Assembly (NCBI RefSeq): GCF_003732705.1
Contig: NZ_MOBR01000016.1
Location: 62,001 to 126,000, forward strand
Source: Pseudomonas frederiksbergensis
GTDB taxonomy: Bacteria > Pseudomonadota > Gammaproteobacteria > Pseudomonadales > Pseudomonadaceae
Direction: 5' to 3'
DNA: 64,000 nucleotides
Shown piece by piece: positions 24,557 to 32,869 of the stretch; the stretch's first letter is position 1, and each line of letters starts with the position of its first letter. A model generated the notes under the pieces. That model searched no databases, was not told where the DNA came from, and was given only the letters and a program-made list of their open reading frames with translations. The position numbers and the translations under genes were made by a program.

Positions 24557-24595
24557 TTAAAAGAAACGCTTCAAGAGTCGTTTGAACCAGCACAT
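24557..24595 (-). CDS. 12-residue cationic micro-ORF
   Basis: Encodes MCWFKRLLKRFF: four basic residues alternating with Trp, Phe and Leu, an amphipathic membrane-active profile. GGAGG lies 7 bases before the ATG. The stop is 24 bases before the start of the 21-residue frame, so both would be on one leftward transcript with the PP2C-like gene. Translation is an inference from the ribosome site alone. Confidence 0.45.
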   Translation of the reverse strand: MCWFKRLLKRFF

Positions 24596-24799
24596 CACGA
24601 TGCCTCCGGGGAGGTCGGCGCCTCGCGGAGCGGGGCGGGTGCAGACAGAAAAGGACACTTTTATCGACGAGCACGTGTTCCATCGAGGGGGGCATTGGCT
24701 TCCTGCCGTCTTGTTTCAAAACAGGCGCGGCGCGAGGATAACCTATCAATTTTGCGGATCACAACCGTAGTACAACGCCTTGGCACCAGGATCAAACCC

Positions 24800-25444
24800 A
24801 TGCAGACCCCGAATACAGCCCTTATCCGCGAAACCTTTCCGGTCGGCCCGCTCCAGTGCAACTGCACCATCATCGGCGACCCGATCACTAAAAAAGCCAT
24901 CATTGTCGATCCTGGTGGCAATCACGAACTGATCCTCGCTCGCCTAGATGCCTTGGGCTTGAAAGTCGTCAGCATCATCCACACCCACGCGCACCTCGAC
25001 CATTTCCTGGCCTCCGGGCAGCTCAAGGAAAAAACCGGCGCGACCCTGCATCTGCATAAAGAAGATCAATTCCTGTGGGACAACCTGGAGATGCAATGCC
25101 AGATGTTTGGCGTGCCGTACACGCCGGTGCCAGCGCCGGATCGCTGGTTGGCCGATGATGAAGAGCTGGCCTGCGGGTGCGGCGTGGCGATTCACACGCC
25201 GGGGCATACGCCAGGTTCCATGAGCTTTTGGTTTTCAGAGGCTAAGCTGCTGATTGCCGGTGACACGTTGTTCAAGCGCGGGGTCGGGCGCACGGATTTG
25301 TGGGGTGGCGATCAGGCGACCATCGTGCGCTCGATCAAGCAGCGGCTGTATACGCTTGACGAGGAAGCCACCGTGGTCACGGGGCATGGTCCGGACACGC
25401 GTCTGGGTGATGAAATGCGCGAGAACCCTTTTGTGCGGGCCTGA
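24800..25444 (+). CDS. MBL-fold metallo-hydrolase (glyoxalase II-like)
   Basis: 214 residues from the ATG at 24800. The metal motif H-T-H-A-H-L-D-H lies at 61-68, followed by HTPGHTPGS, a GDTLF Asp ligand and the terminal TGHGPDT His ligand: a complete dinuclear site of the YcbL/hydroxyacylglutathione hydrolase branch. Likely a small cytoplasmic thioesterase; substrate uncertain. Divergent from the PP2C-like transcript, the two sharing the 24596-24799 region. Confidence 0.92.
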   Translation: MQTPNTALIRETFPVGPLQCNCTIIGDPITKKAIIVDPGGNHELILARLDALGLKVVSIIHTHAHLDHFLASGQLKEKTGATLHLHKEDQFLWDNLEMQCQMFGVPYTPVPAPDRWLADDEELACGCGVAIHTPGHTPGSMSFWFSEAKLLIAGDTLFKRGVGRTDLWGGDQATIVRSIKQRLYTLDEEATVVTGHGPDTRLGDEMRENPFVRA

Positions 25445-25546
25445 ATTGTAACCGGCGGAATTTTTACTCGCGCCAATGATCCAACGCCCGCATGGGCCGA
25501 TGCCTGGTTCCGTTGCATCACAGAATGTAAAAAGTAGGAGCTCTTC

Positions 25547-26272
25547 ATGTTCACCAAGCAGCGTTTGATTATTGTCGCAACGGCTGTGGCCTTGTTGTCC
25601 GGCTGTGCTTCGCCCAATCCGTATGACAATCAGGGACAAGCCGATGGCGGTTCCCAAGGCGTGAGCAAAACGGCCAAGTACGGTGGCCTCGGGGCGCTGG
25701 CCGGTGCGCTGGCTGGCGCCGCGATCGACCACAACAACCGTGGCAAAGGCGCGCTGATTGGCGCTGCGGTGGTGGGGGCTTCCGCCGCCGGTTACGGTTA
25801 CTACGCCGACCAGCAAGAGAAAAAGCTGCGGGCCAGCATGGCCAATACCGGGGTTGAAGTGCAGCGCCAGGGCGATCAGATCAAGCTGATCATGCCCGGC
25901 AACATCACGTTCGCCACCGATTCGGCGAACATCGCCTCCAGCTTCTATCAACCACTGAACAACCTGGCAGGCTCGCTCAAAGAGTTCAGCCAGAACCAGA
26001 TCGAGATCGTCGGCTACACCGACAGCACCGGCGCCCGTCAACACAACATGGACCTGTCCCAGCGTCGCGCTCAGAGCGTGGCGACTTACCTGACGTCCCA
26101 GGGTGTCAGTGGTGCCAACCTGTCGGCACGTGGTGCCGGGCCGGATAACCCGATTGCCAGTAATGGCGACGTGAATGGCCGGGCGCAGAATCGTCGGGTC
26201 GAGGTCAATCTGAAGGCGATTCCGGGGCAGCAGTATCAGCAGCAGGGGCAGCCTGTTCAGCAGTATCAGTAA
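25547..26272 (+). CDS. OmpA family lipoprotein (YiaD-like)
   Basis: 241 residues. Lipobox LLSGC with Cys20. A Gly/Ala-rich glycine-zipper segment (GGLGALAGALAGAAIDHNNRGKGALIGAAVVG, given here only as key features: repeated GxxxG around residues 46-85) precedes an OmpA C-terminal peptidoglycan-binding domain (about 105-225: ITFATDSANI, YTDSTG, LSQRRAQSVATYL, NRRVEV). Ends in a Gln-rich tail. It would tether the outer membrane to the cell wall. Confidence 0.93.
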   Translation: MFTKQRLIIVATAVALLSGCASPNPYDNQGQADGGSQGVSKTAKYGGLGALAGALAGAAIDHNNRGKGALIGAAVVGASAAGYGYYADQQEKKLRASMANTGVEVQRQGDQIKLIMPGNITFATDSANIASSFYQPLNNLAGSLKEFSQNQIEIVGYTDSTGARQHNMDLSQRRAQSVATYLTSQGVSGANLSARGAGPDNPIASNGDVNGRAQNRRVEVNLKAIPGQQYQQQGQPVQQYQ

Positions 26273-26290
26273 ACCCCGTTTGTAAAAAGA

Positions 26291-26325
26291 GCCGTCCGAT
26301 CTCTAGCAGATCTGGCGGTTTTTTT
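26291..26325 (+). terminator. Probable intrinsic terminator after the OmpA lipoprotein
   Basis: GCCGTCCGATCT / AGATCTGGCGG around CTAGC, followed by TTTTTTT. The outer part of the stem is imperfect. Confidence 0.65.
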
Positions 26326-26343
26326 GTGTCGCCTGTTCTGGCG

Positions 26344-26413
26344 TCTTCGCGAGCAGGCTCGCTCCCACAGGGGAATGCATTTCAAAACTGTGGGAGCGAG
26401 CCTGCTCGCGAAG
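26344..26413. repeat. REP doublet (GTGGGAGCG type)
   Basis: CTTCGCGAGCAGGCTCGCTC and inverse GAGCGAGCCTGCTCGCGAAG with a very short centre, between convergent genes. Confidence 0.92.
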
Positions 26414-26446
26414 GGGCCGTTACAGGCAACACAAACATCCAGCCAC

Positions 26447-26486
26447 AAAAAAGCCCCCGGACAATCACTCATCCGGGGGCTTTTTG
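26447..26486 (-). terminator. Intrinsic terminator of yhcB
   Basis: AAAAAAGCCCCCGGA / TCCGGGGGCTTTTT with an 11-base loop; its A-tract becomes the T-tract on the minus strand for the yhcB transcript. Confidence 0.88.
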
Positions 26487-26503
26487 CGTAGCGCGAAACC
26501 TGC

Positions 26504-26938
26504 TTACTTCTTCAGGCCGTAATGCTCATCGAGCATGCCCGGTGCGTTCGGGGCTTTGGGTGCGTAGTCGCGAGGCGGCTCCTGATTGCGCGGCGGCGTC
26601 AGGCGTTCCCGTGGTGCCACGGCTGCGTCGGCGTGCAGGGCGGCCAGCAAGCGTTGGCGAGTCTGCTCGTCCAGGGCCAGGCGGTTGGCACCCTCGGCGA
26701 GATGATCCTGCACGTCCTGATAGCTGGCGGTCAGTTTCTTGACCAGGTTGGCCGTGCTGTTGAAGTGGGTCACCACCTCGTTCTGATAACTGTCGAAACG
26801 TTCCTGAATATCATCCAGCTGACGTTGCGTGCGGTTAGGCGCGGCATTCGGCACCAGACGAGCGACCAGGAATCCAATGGCGACACCCACAACCAGGGCA
26901 AGAGTCGGCAACAACCAAACTAAGAGCGAGTGTTCCAC
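26504..26938 (-). CDS. YhcB/ZapG (DUF1043) division-associated inner membrane protein
   Basis: 144 residues from a GTG start with AGGAAGGA upstream. One N-terminal transmembrane helix (about 5-28, LLVWLLPTLALVVGVAIGFLVAR) is followed by a cytoplasmic coiled coil (about 35-90: QRQLDDIQERFDSYQNEVVTHF) and a Pro-rich disordered tail. The family links the elongation and division machineries in gammaproteobacteria. Consistent with the division genes elsewhere in this window. Divergent from the hydrolase gene. Confidence 0.88.
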   Translation of the reverse strand: MEHSLLVWLLPTLALVVGVAIGFLVARLVPNAAPNRTQRQLDDIQERFDSYQNEVVTHFNSTANLVKKLTASYQDVQDHLAEGANRLALDEQTRQRLLAALHADAAVAPRERLTPPRNQEPPRDYAPKAPNAPGMLDEHYGLKK

Positions 26939-27082
26939 GAGTCCTTCCTCTATAAACGGCTTTGCTTTACGTTAACGGCTCGAACCTGCGCTGTATACCG
27001 CGATTCACTCGCAATAGATTGGCACAGACAATTTGCTAGACGAGTCGACCCGATTCGAGGTCACGGAGTTCCTTCCTTGCTT

Positions 27083-27712
27083 ATGCGCGAAACCCCTGTA
27101 GTGATTGATGGCCCCGTCGGTCAACTGGAAAGTTTGTACCTGGATAACGAGCAGCCGCGCGGCATTGCGCTGATCTGCCATCCAAACCCGGTGCAGGGCG
27201 GCACCATGCTCAATAAAGTGGTCTCGACCTTGCAGCGCACCGCCCGGGATGCCGGTTTGATTACCCTGCGGTTCAATTACCGCGGCGTCGGCGCCAGCGA
27301 AGGCACCCATGACATGGGCACCGGTGAAGTCGACGATGCCCAGGCGGCGGCCGAGTGGCTGCGGGCCAAGCACCCGGAGTTGCCGCTGACGCTGTTCGGT
27401 TTCTCTTTCGGCGGTTTTGTTGCAGCAAGTCTCGGCGGCCGCCTGGAAGCGAAGGGCGAGCAACTGAAACATCTGTTTATGGTTGCGCCAGCCGTCATGC
27501 GCCTGGGCGATCAGGATCAATTGCCACAACACGGCGAGTTGACCCTGATCCAGCCGGAAACCGATGAAGTCATCGATCCGCAGCTTGTATACGAATGGTC
27601 TGACAAACTCGATCGCCCCCATGAGCTGCTGAAAGTGGCAGAATGCGGACACTTTTTTCATGGCAAGCTGACTGATCTCAAGGATCTGATCCTGCCGCGT
27701 CTTTCGAATTGA
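27083..27712 (+). CDS. Alpha/beta hydrolase (YcjY/CocE-like small serine hydrolase)
   Basis: 209 residues from the ATG at 27083. GGAG at 27065-27068 is better spaced for an in-frame TTG at 27077, so the start may be two codons earlier. Alpha/beta fold signs: CHPNPVQGGTM (oxyanion region), FNYRGVGASEG, nucleophile elbow GFSFGG (Ser within), and a late GHFFHGK with the catalytic His. This is the compact branch annotated as an uncharacterised hydrolase upstream of trpS. Substrate unknown. Ends 24 bp before the trpS start. Confidence 0.88.
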   Translation: MRETPVVIDGPVGQLESLYLDNEQPRGIALICHPNPVQGGTMLNKVVSTLQRTARDAGLITLRFNYRGVGASEGTHDMGTGEVDDAQAAAEWLRAKHPELPLTLFGFSFGGFVAASLGGRLEAKGEQLKHLFMVAPAVMRLGDQDQLPQHGELTLIQPETDEVIDPQLVYEWSDKLDRPHELLKVAECGHFFHGKLTDLKDLILPRLSN

Positions 27713-27736
27713 TTGCAGTCTGACAAGCGATTACCC

Positions 27737-29092
27737 ATGACGACTCGTACCCGTATCCTCACCGGCATCACCACCACCGGCACGCCGCACCTGGGCAACT
27801 ACGCCGGCGCCATCCGCCCGGCGATCCTCGCCAGCCGTGACAGCAATGCCGATTCGTTCTATTTCCTGGCCGACTACCACGCGCTGATCAAATGCGATGA
27901 CCCGCTGCGCATCCAGCGCTCGCGTCTGGAAATCGCCGCGACCTGGCTGGCCGGTGGCCTCGACGTCGATCGCGTGACCTTCTATCGCCAGTCCGACATC
28001 CCGGAAATCCCCGAGCTGACCTGGCTGCTGACCTGCGTCGCCGCCAAGGGCCTGCTGAATCGTGCCCACGCCTACAAGGCTTCGGTGGACAAGAACGTCG
28101 AGACCGGCGAAGACCCGGATGCCGGCATCACCATGGGCTTGTACAGCTACCCGGTGCTGATGGCCGCGGACATTCTGATGTTCAATGCCCACAAGGTGCC
28201 GGTCGGTCGTGACCAGATCCAGCACGTGGAAATGGCTCGCGACATCGGCCAGCGTTTCAACCATTTGTTTGGTCAGGGCAAAGAGTTCTTCACCATGCCG
28301 GAGGCGCTGATCGAAGAAAGCGTCGCCACGCTGCCGGGCCTCGACGGTCGCAAGATGTCGAAGAGTTACGACAACACCATTCCGTTGTTCAGCAGCGCCA
28401 AGGAAATGAAGGACGCGATTTCGCGGATCGTCACCGACTCCCGCGCGCCAGGCGAAGCCAAGGATCCGGACAACTCGCATCTGTTTACCTTGTTCCAGGC
28501 TTTCGCTACGCCGGCGCAGTCCGACGAATTCCGCAGCGAATTGTTGCAGGGCCTGGGTTGGGGCGAGGCGAAGAATCGTCTGTTCCAACTGCTGGACAGC
28601 GAGTTGGGCGAGTCCCGCGAGCGTTATCACCAGTTGATCGAGCGCCCGGCAGACCTGGAAGACATGCTGCAACTCGGCGCCAAAAAGGCCCGTTCGGTGG
28701 CTACGCCGTTCCTTCACGAACTGCGCGAAGCGGTCGGCCTGCGCTCTTTCGTGGCCCAGACCCAGGTCGCGGCGACGACCAAGAAGAAAGCGGCGAAGGC
28801 TGCACGTTTCGTCAGTTTCCGTGAAGACGACGGCAGCTTCCGTTTCCGTCTGCTGGCGGCCGATGGCGAACAATTGCTGCTGTCGCGCAACTTCGCCGAC
28901 GGCAAAACTGCCGGTCAGGTGACCAAGCAACTGCAAGCGGGCCAGCCTCTGGACGTGCGCAGCGAAGACTTGAGCTTCAGCGTCTGGCTGGAAGGCGAGT
29001 GCGTTGCCGATAGCGCAACCTTCGCTGACAGTGCTGCTCGCGACGTTGCCATCGACGCCCTGCGCATTGCATTGACGCCGGTTCAGGAATAA
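27737..29092 (+). CDS. trpS: Tryptophan-tRNA ligase with C-terminal extension
   Basis: 451 residues, about 120 more than a standard bacterial TrpRS. Class I signatures: HIGH-like PHLGN (17-21) and KMSKS (206-210). The core ends near 340; a Lys/Ala-rich linker (about 346-357, ATTKKKAAKAAR) joins an extra domain (358-451) beginning FVSFREDDGSFRFRLLAADG, which resembles the YegP/DUF1508 beta fold. Charges tRNA-Trp in the cytoplasm. The first in-frame start (TTG at 27713) is rejected in favour of the ATG at 27737. Confidence 0.95.
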   Translation: MTTRTRILTGITTTGTPHLGNYAGAIRPAILASRDSNADSFYFLADYHALIKCDDPLRIQRSRLEIAATWLAGGLDVDRVTFYRQSDIPEIPELTWLLTCVAAKGLLNRAHAYKASVDKNVETGEDPDAGITMGLYSYPVLMAADILMFNAHKVPVGRDQIQHVEMARDIGQRFNHLFGQGKEFFTMPEALIEESVATLPGLDGRKMSKSYDNTIPLFSSAKEMKDAISRIVTDSRAPGEAKDPDNSHLFTLFQAFATPAQSDEFRSELLQGLGWGEAKNRLFQLLDSELGESRERYHQLIERPADLEDMLQLGAKKARSVATPFLHELREAVGLRSFVAQTQVAATTKKKAAKAARFVSFREDDGSFRFRLLAADGEQLLLSRNFADGKTAGQVTKQLQAGQPLDVRSEDLSFSVWLEGECVADSATFADSAARDVAIDALRIALTPVQE

Positions 29093-29183
29093 ATCAGCGG
29101 CTCGGCCCGACCAAGGGCTGATTGCCATTCTGACGGGCCGTCGCTACAGTGGCGGCCCGTTTTTGTTGCCTTGCTAACGAATT

Positions 29184-30278
29184 ATGACGCCCCTAGAACG
29201 ATATCAAGCTGATCTGAAACGCCCGGAATTCTTCCATGACGCCGCCCAGGAAACTGCGGTGCGTCATTTGCAGCGCCTGTACGACGATCTGGTCGCGGCC
29301 TCGCAGAGCAAGCCGGGCCTGTTCGGCAAACTGTTTGGCAAAAAAGACCAGGCGCCGGTCAAGGGCCTGTACTTCTGGGGCGGCGTTGGCCGTGGCAAGA
29401 CCTATCTGGTCGACACCTTCTTCGAAGCCCTGCCGTTCAAGGAAAAGGTCCGCACTCACTTCCACCGCTTCATGAAGCGCGTGCACGAAGAGATGAAGAC
29501 CCTGGGCGGCGAGAAAAACCCGCTGACCATCATCGCCAAGCGGTTCTCCGACGAAGCCCGGGTCATCTGCTTCGATGAATTTTTCGTGTCTGATATTACT
29601 GACGCCATGATTCTCGGCACGTTGATGGAAGAGCTGTTCAAAAACGGCGTGACCCTGGTTGCCACCTCTAACATCGTGCCGGACGGTCTGTACAAGGATG
29701 GTCTGCAACGTGCGCGCTTCTTGCCGGCCATCGCGCTGATCAAGCAGAACACCGACATCGTCAACGTCGACAGCGGCGTCGATTATCGTCTGCGTCACCT
29801 TGAGCAAGCCGAGCTGTTCCACTTCCCGCTCGACGACGCGTCCCACGAAAGCCTGCGCAAAAGCTTCCGTGCCCTGACGCCGGAATGCACGGCCGCCACC
29901 GAAAACGACGTGCTGATGATCGAGAACCGCGAAATCCGTGCCTTGCGCACCTGTGATGACGTGGCCTGGTTCGACTTCCGCGAACTGTGCGACGGTCCGC
30001 GCAGCCAGAACGACTACATCGAACTGGGCAAGATCTTTCACGCCGTGTTGCTCAGCGGCGTCGAGCAGATGAGCGTCACCACCGACGACATCGCCCGACG
30101 CTTTATCAACATGGTCGACGAGTTCTACGACCGTAACGTGAAGCTGATCATTTCTGCTGAAGTCGAGCTCAAAGACCTCTACACCGGCGGTCGCTTGAAC
30201 TTTGAGTTCCAGCGCACGTTGAGTCGTTTGCTGGAGATGCAGTCGCACGAATTCCTGTCCCGGGCGCATAAGCCATAG
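29184..30278 (+). CDS. zapE: Cell division ATPase ZapE (AFG1 family)
   Basis: 364 residues. Walker A GGVGRGKTYL (about 66-75), Walker B-like VICFDEFFVSD and the AFG1 family motif ATSNIVPDGLYKDGLQRARFLP. ZapE binds FtsZ under stress or late in constriction in E. coli. Follows trpS by 91 bp; ends with its own terminator. Confidence 0.93.
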   Translation: MTPLERYQADLKRPEFFHDAAQETAVRHLQRLYDDLVAASQSKPGLFGKLFGKKDQAPVKGLYFWGGVGRGKTYLVDTFFEALPFKEKVRTHFHRFMKRVHEEMKTLGGEKNPLTIIAKRFSDEARVICFDEFFVSDITDAMILGTLMEELFKNGVTLVATSNIVPDGLYKDGLQRARFLPAIALIKQNTDIVNVDSGVDYRLRHLEQAELFHFPLDDASHESLRKSFRALTPECTAATENDVLMIENREIRALRTCDDVAWFDFRELCDGPRSQNDYIELGKIFHAVLLSGVEQMSVTTDDIARRFINMVDEFYDRNVKLIISAEVELKDLYTGGRLNFEFQRTLSRLLEMQSHEFLSRAHKP

Positions 30279-30292
30279 GATTTTTCGGAAAA

Positions 30293-30325
30293 TAAAAAGG
30301 GCCTGCAAATGCAGGCCCTTTTTTG
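30293..30325 (+). terminator. Intrinsic terminator of zapE
   Basis: AAAAAGGGCCTGCA / TGCAGGCCCTTTTTT with a tiny AA loop. Confidence 0.92.
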
Positions 30326-30335
30326 TGTTGAATCT

Positions 30336-30446
30336 GATCGTTCCCACGCTCCGCGTGGGAATGCATCCCGTGACGCTCCGCGTCACATTCCGAAGCGGAC
30401 GCAGAGCGTCCATGGCTGCATTCCCACGCAGAGCGTGGGAACGATC
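30336..30446. repeat. Long nested inverted repeat, copy C
   Basis: Same plan as copies A and B (outer GATCGTTCCCACGCTCCGCG / inverse; inner TGACGCTCCGCGTCA and GGACGCAGAGCGTCC hairpins). It ends 8 bp before the stop of the convergent GlxA-type gene. Confidence 0.93.
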
Positions 30447-30454
30447 GGCTCGAG

Positions 30455-31450
30455 CTAAGCCGCTTGCTGAAACTGCTGCCGATACTGGTTCGGCGACAAT
30501 TCAGTGTGCTGGCGAAACAGCCTCGCGAAGAAGCTCGCATCGTCGTAGCCGACCTCATAACTAATGGTCTTGATGCTCTTGCGGCTGCCGGACAATAAGC
30601 CCTTGGCGGTCTCGATACGCAGGCGTTGCAGATAATGCAGCGGCTTGTCGCCGGTGGCAGTCTGGAAGCGGCGCATAAAGTTGCGGATGCTCATGCCATG
30701 CTCTCGCGCCACATCTTCGAAGCGGAATTTGTCGGCGAAGTGCTCTTCGAGCCAGTGCTGGATCTGCAGGATGATCACGTCCTGATGCAGCTTCTGCCCA
30801 CCGAAACCGATCCGCCCCGGCGCATAGCTGCGCTGCACTTCATAGAGAATGTCCCGAGCCACGGCTTGTGCCACATTGGCGCCGCAGAAGCGTTCGATCA
30901 AGTAGATGTAGAGGTCGCACGCCGAGGTTGTGCCGCCGGCGCAGAACAGGTTGTCGGCGTCGGTCAGGTGCTTGTCCTGATTGAGCTGAACCTGCGGGAA
31001 ACGCTCGGCAAACGCCGTAAAAAACCGCCAGTACGTGGTTGCTTCCTTGCCATCGAGCAGCCCGGCTTCCGCCAGCCAGAACACCCCGGTGGCTTCGCCG
31101 CACAGCACCGCGCCGCGAGCGTGCTGTTCGCGCAGCCACGGCAGCACTTGTGGATAACGTTTGCAGAGTGTTTCGAAATCGTCCCAGAAGGCCGGGAGGA
31201 TGATGATGTCCGCGTTTTCCAGGCCGCCGTCCACCGGCATGATCACATCGCTGAAACTGTTCACCGGTTTGCCGTCGGGGCTGACCAGCCGGGTTTCGAA
31301 CGCCGGTGTCAGGCCGTGGCCCAGTTGTTTGCCGTAGCGCAGACTGGCCAGGTGGAAGAAATCCTTGGCTTGCATGAGGGTGGAAGCGAAAACCCGGTCG
31401 ATAGCCAGGATGCTGACGCGCCGCAAGGGCGTGGAGACTTGGTTAGACAT
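30455..31450 (-). CDS. GlxA family transcriptional regulator
   Basis: 331 residues: an N-terminal DJ-1/PfpI-like domain (about 10-190, with VLCGEATGVFWLAEAGLL at the nucleophile-elbow position) and a C-terminal AraC-type double helix-turn-helix (about 230-326, IRNFMRRFQTATGDKPLHYL and ISYEVGYDDASFFARLFRQH). Relatives regulate amine or amino acid catabolism. Divergent from the acyl-CoA dehydrogenase gene (146 bp apart), which is therefore a candidate target. Effector unknown. Confidence 0.92.
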   Translation of the reverse strand: MSNQVSTPLRRVSILAIDRVFASTLMQAKDFFHLASLRYGKQLGHGLTPAFETRLVSPDGKPVNSFSDVIMPVDGGLENADIIILPAFWDDFETLCKRYPQVLPWLREQHARGAVLCGEATGVFWLAEAGLLDGKEATTYWRFFTAFAERFPQVQLNQDKHLTDADNLFCAGGTTSACDLYIYLIERFCGANVAQAVARDILYEVQRSYAPGRIGFGGQKLHQDVIILQIQHWLEEHFADKFRFEDVAREHGMSIRNFMRRFQTATGDKPLHYLQRLRIETAKGLLSGSRKSIKTISYEVGYDDASFFARLFRQHTELSPNQYRQQFQQAA

Positions 31451-31595
31451 AATTCAACTTTATTCTTATAGGGGAAAGTGGTCACCAGACGGCTGGATCG
31501 TCTTATTTTTTGTCTGATGTGTCCAGTGTCCTGTATCGGAAGTGAGGCTTAGTCTCTGATGGTCATTTCCTTTTAACAATAACGACAGGTGCCGC

Positions 31596-32732
31596 ATGAT
31601 CCCCAGAACCTTGTTCAGTTCCGAGCACGAACTTTTTCGCGACAGCGTGCGAACGTTCCTCGAAAAAGAGGCCGTGCCGTTCCATGGGCAATGGGAAAAA
31701 CAGGGTTACATCGACCGTCAACTCTGGAACAAGGCGGGGGAGGCGGGGATGCTCTGTTCGCACCTGCCGGAGGAATATGGCGGGCTGGGGGCGGACTTTC
31801 TCTACAGCGCGGTGGTGATCGAGGAGGTCGGTCGCCTGGGCCTGACCGGGATTGGTTTCTCGCTGCATTCGGACATCGTCGCGCCTTACATCCTGCATTA
31901 CGGCAGCGAAGCGCTGAAGCACAAATACCTGCCAAAACTGGTGTCTGGGGAAATGGTCACGGCCATTGCCATGACCGAGCCGGGGGCCGGTTCCGACCTG
32001 CAAGGGGTGAAAACCACCGCGGTGCTGGACGGCGACGAATACGTGATCAACGGCTCGAAAACTTTCATCACCAACGGCTTTCTCGCGGACCTGGTGATCG
32101 TCGTCGCCAAGACCGATCCGAAGGCGGGCGCCAAGGGCACCAGCCTGTTTCTGGTGGAAGCCAATACGCCAGGCTTCGCCAAGGGCAAGCGTCTGGAAAA
32201 AGTCGGAATGAAGGCGCAGGACACGTCGGAATTGTTCTTCCAGGACGTACGAGTGCCGAAGGAAAACCTCTTGGGTCAGGCCGGGATGGGCTTCGCCTAC
32301 TTGATGCAGGAATTGCCACAGGAGCGTCTTACGGTTGCTGTCGGCGGGCTGGCTTCGGCCGAGGCGGCGCTGCAATGGACGCTGGATTACACCCGCGACC
32401 GCAAGGCATTCGGCAAGGCGATTGCCGATTTTCAGAACACCCGCTTCAAATTGGCGGAGATGGCTACCGAGATTCAGATTGGCCGGGTTTTCGTCGATAA
32501 GTGCCTGGAGCTGCACCTGCAAGGCAAGCTTGATGTGCCGACGGCGGCGATGGCCAAGTACTGGGGCACCGACCTGCAATGCAAGGTGCTCGACGAATGC
32601 GTGCAGTTGCATGGCGGTTACGGGTTCATGTGGGAATACCCGGTGGCCCGGGCGTGGGCGGATGCGCGGGTGCAGCGGATCTATGCCGGGACCAATGAGA
32701 TCATGAAGGAGATTATTGCGCGCTCGCTTTGA
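31596..32732 (+). CDS. Acyl-CoA dehydrogenase
   Basis: 378 residues, standard length. FAD-dependent alpha,beta-desaturation of acyl-CoA. Signatures: AIAMTEPGAGSDLQGVKTTA (FAD/substrate), DRKAFGKAI, QLHGGYGFMWEYPVARAWAD and the C-terminal YAGTNEI with the catalytic Glu in the usual YxGTxE position. Chain length not predictable, although the N-terminal RTLFSSEHELFRDSVRTFL resembles the long-chain type. Divergent from the GlxA-type regulator. Confidence 0.93.
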   Translation: MIPRTLFSSEHELFRDSVRTFLEKEAVPFHGQWEKQGYIDRQLWNKAGEAGMLCSHLPEEYGGLGADFLYSAVVIEEVGRLGLTGIGFSLHSDIVAPYILHYGSEALKHKYLPKLVSGEMVTAIAMTEPGAGSDLQGVKTTAVLDGDEYVINGSKTFITNGFLADLVIVVAKTDPKAGAKGTSLFLVEANTPGFAKGKRLEKVGMKAQDTSELFFQDVRVPKENLLGQAGMGFAYLMQELPQERLTVAVGGLASAEAALQWTLDYTRDRKAFGKAIADFQNTRFKLAEMATEIQIGRVFVDKCLELHLQGKLDVPTAAMAKYWGTDLQCKVLDECVQLHGGYGFMWEYPVARAWADARVQRIYAGTNEIMKEIIARSL

Positions 32733-32749
32733 CTTTGCGTTGACTGGGT

Positions 32750-32861
32750 GATCGTTCCCACGCTCTGCGTGGGAATGCCGCCAGGGACGCTCTGCGTTCC
32801 GCTTCTGGATGTGACGCAGAGCGTCACGAGGTGCATTCCCACGCAGAGCGTGGGAACGATC
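32750..32861. repeat. Long nested inverted repeat, copy D
   Basis: Outer arms GATCGTTCCCACGCTCTGCG / inverse with inner GGGACGCTCTGCGTTCC and TGACGCAGAGCGTCA hairpins; here the two inner hairpins are in the opposite order from copies A-C. It lies 17 bp after the acyl-CoA dehydrogenase stop and 8 bp before the convergent aldo/keto reductase stop. Confidence 0.92.
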
Positions 32862-32869
32862 ACTTTTGG

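Noticed and set aside
24480..24600. pqqA-like or other known precursor-peptide reading of the micro-ORFs
   Set aside because: Neither peptide has the Glu/Tyr pair of PqqA or a recognisable leader-core layout, and no radical SAM or other maturation gene is nearby.
24537..24749. 70-codon minus-strand frame overlapping the 12-residue micro-ORF
   Set aside because: Different frame, no ribosome site, Arg/Pro-rich composition; the two micro-ORFs have much better starts.
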